From: Candidatus Sumerlaeota bacterium
GTDB lineage: Bacteria; Sumerlaeota; Sumerlaeia; UBA8349
Assembly (NCBI GenBank): GCA_016931035.1
Contig: JAFGFN010000096.1
Span: 1 to 47,702 of the forward strand
Direction: 5' to 3'
DNA length: 47,702 bases
The position numbers and the translations under genes were made by a program. Positions 43,583 through 47,702 of the stretch are shown here, in pieces (position 1 is the stretch's first letter; every line of letters begins with the position of its first letter). The notes beneath the pieces are model-generated. The model did no database searches. It had not been told where the DNA came from and saw nothing but the letters and a program-made list of their open reading frames with translations.

Positions 43583-43747
43583 CGTCGCGGAGGGAGCCGA
43601 GAGGCGAGCGCCCCCCGCGACTCGCGGGCGGGGAGAACTCGGGCGGCACAAGCCGGGAGGGAACCGGGCGGAAAGCCGAGAGAAAGGCTCGGGCGGAGAG
43701 AAGGCGGGGGTCTGGGGCGCGCCCGCCTCTCGGCTCCCTCCGCGACG
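43583..43747. mobile_element. 165-bp element with 24-bp perfect terminal inverted repeats (MITE-like)
   Basis: Bases 43583-43606 are the exact reverse complement of 43724-43747 (outer end CGTCGCGGAGGGAGCC). The enclosed ~117 bases are very GC-rich with small internal hairpins (CCGCG-ACT-CGCGG) and encode nothing recognisable. No obvious target-site duplication was found at the edges. It lies in the leader of the portal gene. It may be a non-autonomous transposable element, a structured RNA leader or a phage packaging-type site. Confidence 0.6.
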
Positions 43748-43756
43748 ACGAGCGCT

Positions 43757-43819
43757 ATTCTACGCACCCGCCGCCGTTTGAGAATTCCCGCACGGGAACT
43801 TGCGGACCCTTACGGGAAC
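43757..43819 (-). promoter_or_regulatory. promoter/operator candidate upstream of the phage head module
   Basis: On the minus strand TAGAAT (43757-43762) is a fair -10 box without a good -35 box. At the -35 position is the palindrome TTCCCG-CA-CGGGAA (43785-43798), and a further ACGGGAAC half-site lies near 43812. This arrangement suits a regulated promoter whose transcript would begin at the edge of the 165-bp element. The rest of 43495-43951 contains no gene. Confidence 0.4.
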
Positions 43820-43830
43820 GAGGGAGAGAA

Positions 43831-43850
43831 AGGATGAAGGATGGAAGAGG
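43831..43850. repeat. AGGATGA tandem repeat
   Basis: AGGATGAAGGATGGA is a short member of the GGATGAA family also found at 118-240 and 3325-3428. Confidence 0.6.
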
Positions 43851-43951
43851 AAAAGCCTTGCGCTATCCAAGCGGGGAACGACCCGTCAAACGAACTTGTG
43901 GCGAGGCGATTCGGTGTGATATTCTTGAGCTCGCGTGAAGGAGACCGAGAG

Positions 43952-44182
43952 ATGAAAACCCTGGATAGAATCACCTTTGATGCCAAGGTCATGGGAGGCA
44001 AGCCCTGTATGCGCGGCCTGCGCGTGACGGTTGGAACAATTGTGGGATTGGTCGCCTCCGGGCGCGGCAAGGAGGAAATCCTCCGTCTCTATCCCTACCT
44101 GGAGCCTGAAGATGTCGATCAAGCGCTCGCCTATGCGGCGTGGCGCGTCGAGGAAGTAGACGTGCCCTTGGTCTCTTCATGA
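43952..44182 (+). CDS. DUF433 antitoxin (VapB-like)
   Basis: 76 aa, the normal DUF433 size. MKTLDRITFDAKVMGGKPCMRGLRVTV and IVGLVASGRGKEEILRLYPYLEPEDV are the family signature of a winged-helix/HTH DNA-binding antitoxin. It normally neutralises a DUF5615 PIN-like toxin encoded next to it. The ATG at 43952 has GAAGGAG eight bases upstream; an extension to 43841 is repeat-derived. Its stop overlaps the ATG of the toxin remnant (ATGA), but that gene is truncated, so this is an orphan antitoxin. Confidence 0.88.
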   Translation: MKTLDRITFDAKVMGGKPCMRGLRVTVGTIVGLVASGRGKEEILRLYPYLEPEDVDQALAYAAWRVEEVDVPLVSS

Positions 44183-44268
44183 GAATCCTCGTTGATGTGA
44201 ACCTTTCGCCCTGCTCTGACCTTCACACCTTCAAACGTTCTCACTTTCACACGTTTGTCTCGGTATGA
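44179..44268 (+). pseudogene. truncated DUF5615 PIN-like toxin gene
   Basis: The ATG overlaps the antitoxin stop. The first 11 codons read MRILVDVNLSP, the standard opening of DUF5615 toxins with the first PIN acidic residue. The frame then enters CTTCACAC/CTTCAAAC repeat sequence and stops after 29 codons. About 90 residues of toxin are missing. The break coincides with the start of the short tandem repeats at 44218-44300. Confidence 0.75.
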
Positions 44269-44300
44269 CCTACAGCCTCCAGCCTACGGCCTACAGCCTC
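44218..44300. repeat. CTTCACAC and CAGCCTA short tandem repeats
   Basis: First a loose 8-base array (CTTCACAC, CTTCAAAC, GTTCTCAC, TTTCACAC), then a 7-base array (ACAGCCT, CCAGCCT, ACGGCCT, ACAGCCT). They fill the space between the broken toxin and the phosphofructokinase stop codon. Confidence 0.8.
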
Positions 44301-44301
44301 T

Positions 44302-45426
44302 TCAGTCTCCGAGGCAAAGCCCGATCAGGCGGGCCGCCTCGATCAGAGGATGGTCGAGAGGAACGGTCTTCTTCTTGAACGCGACTTCCTCCAAAGCCAC
44401 GGGGACGGTCCGGCCTCCCTGAAGCGCGACCATGACGCCGAAGCGGCCCGCGACGATCAGGCGCGTCGCCGCCGTTCCCATCTGAGTGGCCAGGAGGCGG
44501 TCCGTCGGAGTCGGAATGCCTCCGCGCTGAACGTATCCCAGGGTGGTGACTCGGGTCGGGATGTCGAGCTCGTCCTCGATCTGCTGGGCCAGTTTTCGAC
44601 TCGACGTCGCGCGCGAGGGGCCCTTCTTGCCCGCGCTCTTCGATTCCTTCGCTCCTTTCTTTCCTTTGCCCGCGGCACTCCCTCGTTTCCCGGCCTTCGT
44701 CGGGACCGGGTGCGAGCCCTCGGCCAAGCTGACCAGGCTGAAGCGGCGCCCCTTCGCAATGCGTCGGCGCAACGCGTCGAATACCGATTCCATGCGATAC
44801 GGGATCTCGGGAATCAGACAGACGTCGGCCCCTCCGGCGAGGCTGGCGCCCAGGGCGAGCCATCCGGCGTTGTTGCCCATGATGTTCACCACCATGATGC
44901 GACTGTGACTCGACGCCGTCGTGTGAAGCCGGTCGATCGCCTCGGTCGCGATCGCGCGCGCCGAGTCGTGGCCGAACGTGATGTCGGTCTCGGCCACGTC
45001 GTTGTCGATCGTCTTGGGAAGCATGACGATGTGGACTCCGGCCTGCGCCAGGTTCAGAGCGTTCTTCGCCGTGCCGTCGCCGCCGATGCAGACCAGGCAG
45101 TCGAGGTTGAGGCGCCGATAGGTCTCGACCGCCGCTCCGGTCATGTCGCGGGTCGATCCGTCGGGCATCGCCATGCGATGCGGTTTGTCGCGGCTCGTGC
45201 CCAGCATCGTGCCTCCCAGAGTCAGGAGTCCGGTCAGTTCCCGATCGGACAAATGAATCACCCGGTTCTGGACGAGCCCCGTGAAGCCGTCGAGAATCCC
45301 GACGACGTCCATCCCGTAAGTGCCGATGGCGGCCTTGGCCACTCCGCGAATGGCGGCGTTGAGACCCGGACAATCCCCCCCCGCGGTCAGGATACCGATG
45401 CTGAGGTGTTTCTTGGGCGCGCTCAT
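44302..45426 (-). CDS. pfkA: 6-phosphofructokinase with a lysine-rich insertion
   Basis: 374 aa. It phosphorylates fructose 6-phosphate to the 1,6-bisphosphate in glycolysis. Motifs: GGDCPGLNA 16-24, GGDGT 115-119, PKTIDND 137-143, MGNNAGW 183-189, GYVQRGG 297-303. G in GGDG with K in PKTIDND is the group III combination usually ATP-dependent; PPi enzymes have GGDD. The MGN where most members have MGR is unusual. Residues ~243-278 are a Lys/Gly/Ala/Ser-rich insert absent from standard enzymes. ATG at 45426 with GAGG upstream; longer frames to 45723 are rejected. Confidence 0.92.
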   Translation of the reverse strand: MSAPKKHLSIGILTAGGDCPGLNAAIRGVAKAAIGTYGMDVVGILDGFTGLVQNRVIHLSDRELTGLLTLGGTMLGTSRDKPHRMAMPDGSTRDMTGAAVETYRRLNLDCLVCIGGDGTAKNALNLAQAGVHIVMLPKTIDNDVAETDITFGHDSARAIATEAIDRLHTTASSHSRIMVVNIMGNNAGWLALGASLAGGADVCLIPEIPYRMESVFDALRRRIAKGRRFSLVSLAEGSHPVPTKAGKRGSAAGKGKKGAKESKSAGKKGPSRATSSRKLAQQIEDELDIPTRVTTLGYVQRGGIPTPTDRLLATQMGTAATRLIVAGRFGVMVALQGGRTVPVALEEVAFKKKTVPLDHPLIEAARLIGLCLGD

Positions 45427-45542
45427 TGAGGCCTCGTTTCTCTTCGGGTTGGAGTTGGCGCGTCGGTCGGACGAGACCGGCGATTCTTCTTGCCCCGTTC
45501 TCTCGACAAGAGTGTATCGCTTCGAAGCCGACCAGGAACAGG

Positions 45543-45567
45543 AAAAAAACCATTCGCTCGGGCGAAT
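45543..45567 (-). terminator. hairpin plus T-run in the pfkA leader
   Basis: On the minus strand ATTCGC-loop-GCGAAT (45567-45552) is followed after two bases by TTTTTTT (45549-45543), resembling a weak intrinsic terminator ~115 bases before the pfkA start. With no minus-strand gene upstream, it could be a leader attenuator or just the end of an unseen transcript. Confidence 0.4.
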
Positions 45568-46035
45568 CGGATCGGCGCTTGTGAGAAAGACACGACGCCG
45601 CCTTGCGAAACCGACGCGGCGGGGATGTCCTAGCGTGTACACACAGGGCCATCTTGGTCGGGGAGGAGGCGGACCCCCGGCAGTGTGTTCCTTCTCAGGC
45701 CCTTTTTGTCTGCATATCGCCACACACCATACAAAAAAATGTACTTGCCGTCGGAGCGGAACTTCAGGTACGTTGTAATTCAGGATATTTTATGCGGGAA
45801 ACGTTGCGAAGGGATCCGGGGGGGTCTCTCGTGTGAAGGAAGGAAGAGAGAGATAGGAGTTCCGCGGAGCGTCGACTCGCGTCCGTCTTTGTCTTGTTCC
45901 GATCCGGCGTCCCGCCGGTTTCTGCAGTTTTTCTTATCCCCCCTGCGTTCTCCAAGCGTTCTTGTTTTTCCGCGCACGAATGAGGAAGCCACAGACGGGC
46001 TTCCCAGGATTCTCATTCACGAAAGGAGCAAGAAG
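45568..46035. other. intergenic region between divergent pfkA and LamG genes
   Basis: No gene is seen. The AT-rich stretch near 45733-45795 (with GATATTTTATG) is the most promoter-like part, but -35 boxes at proper spacing are poor on both strands. A GTGTACAC palindrome lies near 45637. Confidence 0.4.
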
Positions 46036-47043
46036 ATGGTTAGAACAGTGACTATTTTGTCGATCGTTCTGTTAGTGTGTCTGAGCACCGGCGTCTGGGC
46101 CCAAGCGACGCTCAAGGCCCACTGGAAATTCGACAGTTTCAATCCCGCGACGCCGCTGACGGCGGACGGCGGGAGCGGGGTTCCCGCCTCGTCGTACATC
46201 ACGGCCGACATGGTGACGACGACGGCCCCACCCGCGTTGCCCGGGTACAATTTCGGCTCGGCGATTCAGTTCGACGGCGTGGACGATACGATCATCATCC
46301 CGGACGCTCCGGCTCTCCGGTTCGGGACCGGCGATTTCTCGATCTCGATGTGGGTGAAGGCCCGAAGCTCGGAACTCGAGATCACGGGAAGAAACGGCGC
46401 GCTCCTCGTCAAGGGCGCGAATCCCACCGACGTCGACGACGAGAAGAAATTCTACCGCCTGAACTTCTCCGACGCCAGATTCGTTGTCCGGCTCCGCGAC
46501 GGCAGCACCGCCGACCTGACGGGCATCACGTATCCCGATGGTACGAATGCCGGTTGGCAGGCGAACGCACAGAAGCAGTGGCCCATCGGGACGCAGATCT
46601 CCGATGCCACGCCGGCGAACGAAGGCGAGTTCTTCGACGGTTCGTGGAAGCACGTCGTCATAACCCGTGAGGCGTGGGTCTCGGATCCCTTCAGCACGCG
46701 CACCCTGTCGTGCTATAGGAATGGTGAGCTGTACGGCACGCTCGACACCTACTACAATCCGGACCAGGCGGACCCGCCCGACCCGACCAAGGATCAGACG
46801 GGCAATACCGACAGCGTGGAACCCCTTCGTCTGGGACATTGGGACTGGACGATTGTGACCCCCACCCCGGACCCAGCCAGTGATTTCTATGATCCCAACA
46901 AAGACGGTACTTACCTGGGTCCGTACTTCTGCATGGACGACCTGAGGTTCTATGATGGGGCGCTGACTCTGACGGAGATCCAGAATATGTATGTGGAGGA
47001 TGTCTCCGGGTCCGCGGTCAGTCATTGGGAGATCTTCGACTGA
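46036..47043 (+). CDS. secreted LamG-domain protein
   Basis: 335 aa. Signal peptide 1-22 (VWA-QAT), then a single LamG/concanavalin A-like domain over almost the whole mature protein (HWKFD, AIQFDGVDDTIIIPDAPALRF, FSISMWVKA, MDDLRFYDGALTLTEIQNMY). No catalytic domain is present, so carbohydrate or surface binding is the likely role. The protein ends SAVSHWEIFD, the clearest match to the GH105 ending KYWNLFD. ATG at 46036 with GAAAGGAG eight bases upstream; frames extending to 45685 are rejected. Confidence 0.88.
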   Translation: MVRTVTILSIVLLVCLSTGVWAQATLKAHWKFDSFNPATPLTADGGSGVPASSYITADMVTTTAPPALPGYNFGSAIQFDGVDDTIIIPDAPALRFGTGDFSISMWVKARSSELEITGRNGALLVKGANPTDVDDEKKFYRLNFSDARFVVRLRDGSTADLTGITYPDGTNAGWQANAQKQWPIGTQISDATPANEGEFFDGSWKHVVITREAWVSDPFSTRTLSCYRNGELYGTLDTYYNPDQADPPDPTKDQTGNTDSVEPLRLGHWDWTIVTPTPDPASDFYDPNKDGTYLGPYFCMDDLRFYDGALTLTEIQNMYVEDVSGSAVSHWEIFD

Positions 47044-47121
47044 CGCACACCACGTTTGCCGCGGCGGGCGGGCGAATCGCTCCCGCCCCCGGCGAAGCGG
47101 ACATAGAGCATCCGGTTTCCA

Positions 47122-47183
47122 GACCGGCCTCGCGCGGATCCTTTTCGAACGGGAAACGCGCCGGGCCGGTCTCTTCTTTTTTT
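47122..47183 (+). terminator. intrinsic terminator of the LamG gene
   Basis: GACCGGCC (47122-47129) pairs with GGCCGGTC (47164-47171), with GCGC/GCGC inner pairs, and is followed by TCTTCTTTTTTT. It lies ~80 bases past the stop in the right orientation. The remaining DNA to 47590 holds no convincing gene. Confidence 0.65.
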
Positions 47184-47479
47184 ACCGACTCCGAAGGCGG
47201 CGGGCGCCCGCGCCGGAATGCAAGAACGGCCGCGTTCTCGGCCCGAGTTCGAGAACCGCAGGGATATGTTGCGTCTCGCGGGCGGTATCCGCCCCAATCG
47301 CCGTCGCCGGGGGCCAACCCCGCACCTCGAATTCGTCCTCCCCAAAGAAAATGCGCTTTTTCGTTTTTCCCATGAATGAAAACGACGGCTCTCGTTACTG
47401 AATAGAGAGAAGCCGGGTTCCTGGCGAGGAAACCGACCTCGGCAGACAGGCCTTTGCGGCCTCGAGAACGTCGCGCTCG

Positions 47480-47585
47480 ATACGAAACGCCAAGACGCAG
47501 GGACGCGAAGAGAGAGAGTTGTCCAGCCAACATCCTCCCCAAGAGGCTCTCTCGACTTCGCGTCTCTGTGCCTTCGCGTTTCGGA
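47480..47585. repeat. imperfect inverted repeat of CGAAACGC...GACGCGAAG type
   Basis: The sequence from ~47488 (CGAAACGCCAAGACGCAGGG and on) and the reverse complement of ~47545-47585 are near-identical, giving a long imperfect palindrome around CCAACATCCTCCCC. Such CGCGAAG/GTCTCTG sequence blocks resemble dispersed intergenic repeats of environmental bacteria. Confidence 0.65.
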
Positions 47586-47589
47586 ACTG

Positions 47590-47702
47590 GGCTCTGTCCG
47601 ACAATTACTCCGAAGGACACTCTTGTCCAAAACAGAAAGGCGCGATCTTCGTCTCGATATTGAAAACAAAGGACAGAAATGTCGTGAGCAAATGGGGTCA
47701 CC
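47590..47702 (-). repeat. terminal inverted repeat, right copy
   Basis: Reverse complement of the left-edge repeat at 3-113, about 95% identical by eye. Its outer end, GGTGACCCC read inward, is exactly at the last base of the window. Confidence 0.85.

Noticed and set aside
47018..47701. 227-aa minus-strand frame at the right end
   Set aside because: Arg/Ser-rich, spans the terminator and the repeats; no recognisable domain.
1..47702. tRNA or rRNA genes
   Set aside because: No T-loop or cloverleaf pattern and no rRNA segments were recognised in the spacers; a dedicated search was not possible.

Overview
This 47.7 kb window is GC-rich bacterial DNA. The gene content suggests a Gram-negative environmental bacterium. 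It has a Wza-type lipoprotein, many signal peptides, and large secreted enzymes built from LamG domains plus repeats containing the HDVYFGT motif. From memory of the families this recalls Planctomycetota, Sumerlaeota, Hydrogenedentota and similar phyla, but the sequence alone does not fix a phylum. Both ends carry the same ~112 bp sequence in inverted orientation (3-113 and 47590-47702). The window is therefore either a contig that ended at a multicopy repeat or a unit bounded by inverted repeats.

Layout. 237-1358: M24 aminopeptidase (minus). 1823-6319 (plus): radical SAM protein, DUF362/ferredoxin protein, second radical SAM protein, separated by repeat- and hairpin-rich spacers. 6332-6808: solitary nucleotidyltransferase. 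7019-10938 (minus): GH31 glycosidase and a GT39-type membrane glycosyltransferase. 11230-22002 (minus): pectin/rhamnogalacturonan block of one GH28 polygalacturonase and three paralogous GH105 hydrolases, all secreted and multimodular. 22170-34290 (minus): exopolysaccharide locus reading Wza, Wzz, AAA ATPase, tyrosine autokinase, GT2, Wzy-like polymerase/ligase, two GT4 and a GT2. 34995-36659 (minus): M23 peptidase and PIG-L deacetylase. 36805-43494 (minus): Mu-like phage head module (portal, protease, DUF2190, major capsid, DUF1320) with a secreted BNR-repeat protein of host type set inside it. 43952-44268 (plus): DUF433 antitoxin followed by a decapitated toxin gene. 44302-45426 (minus): phosphofructokinase. 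46036-47043 (plus): secreted LamG protein.

How it fits together. The pectin enzymes would cut polygalacturonan and remove unsaturated uronic acids outside the cytoplasm. No transporter or SusCD pair is present, so uptake is encoded elsewhere. The EPS locus has the Wzx/Wzy-like export and control core, with the ATPase/autokinase pair typical of exosortase-associated EPS loci, but no flippase, priming transferase or exosortase is in view. Five of the six secreted modular proteins end in a short C-terminal motif of the form [WY]-x-[LI]-[FY]-[DEK]. This is a candidate shared sorting or processing tag. It also marks the BNR protein inside the phage block as a host gene.

Intergenic DNA is unusual. 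Almost every spacer holds short tandem repeats with a period of about 7 bases, each locus with its own unit, along with several long perfect hairpins and a 165 bp element bounded by 24 bp perfect inverted repeats upstream of the portal gene. No rRNA, tRNA, CRISPR array or complete transposase gene was seen.
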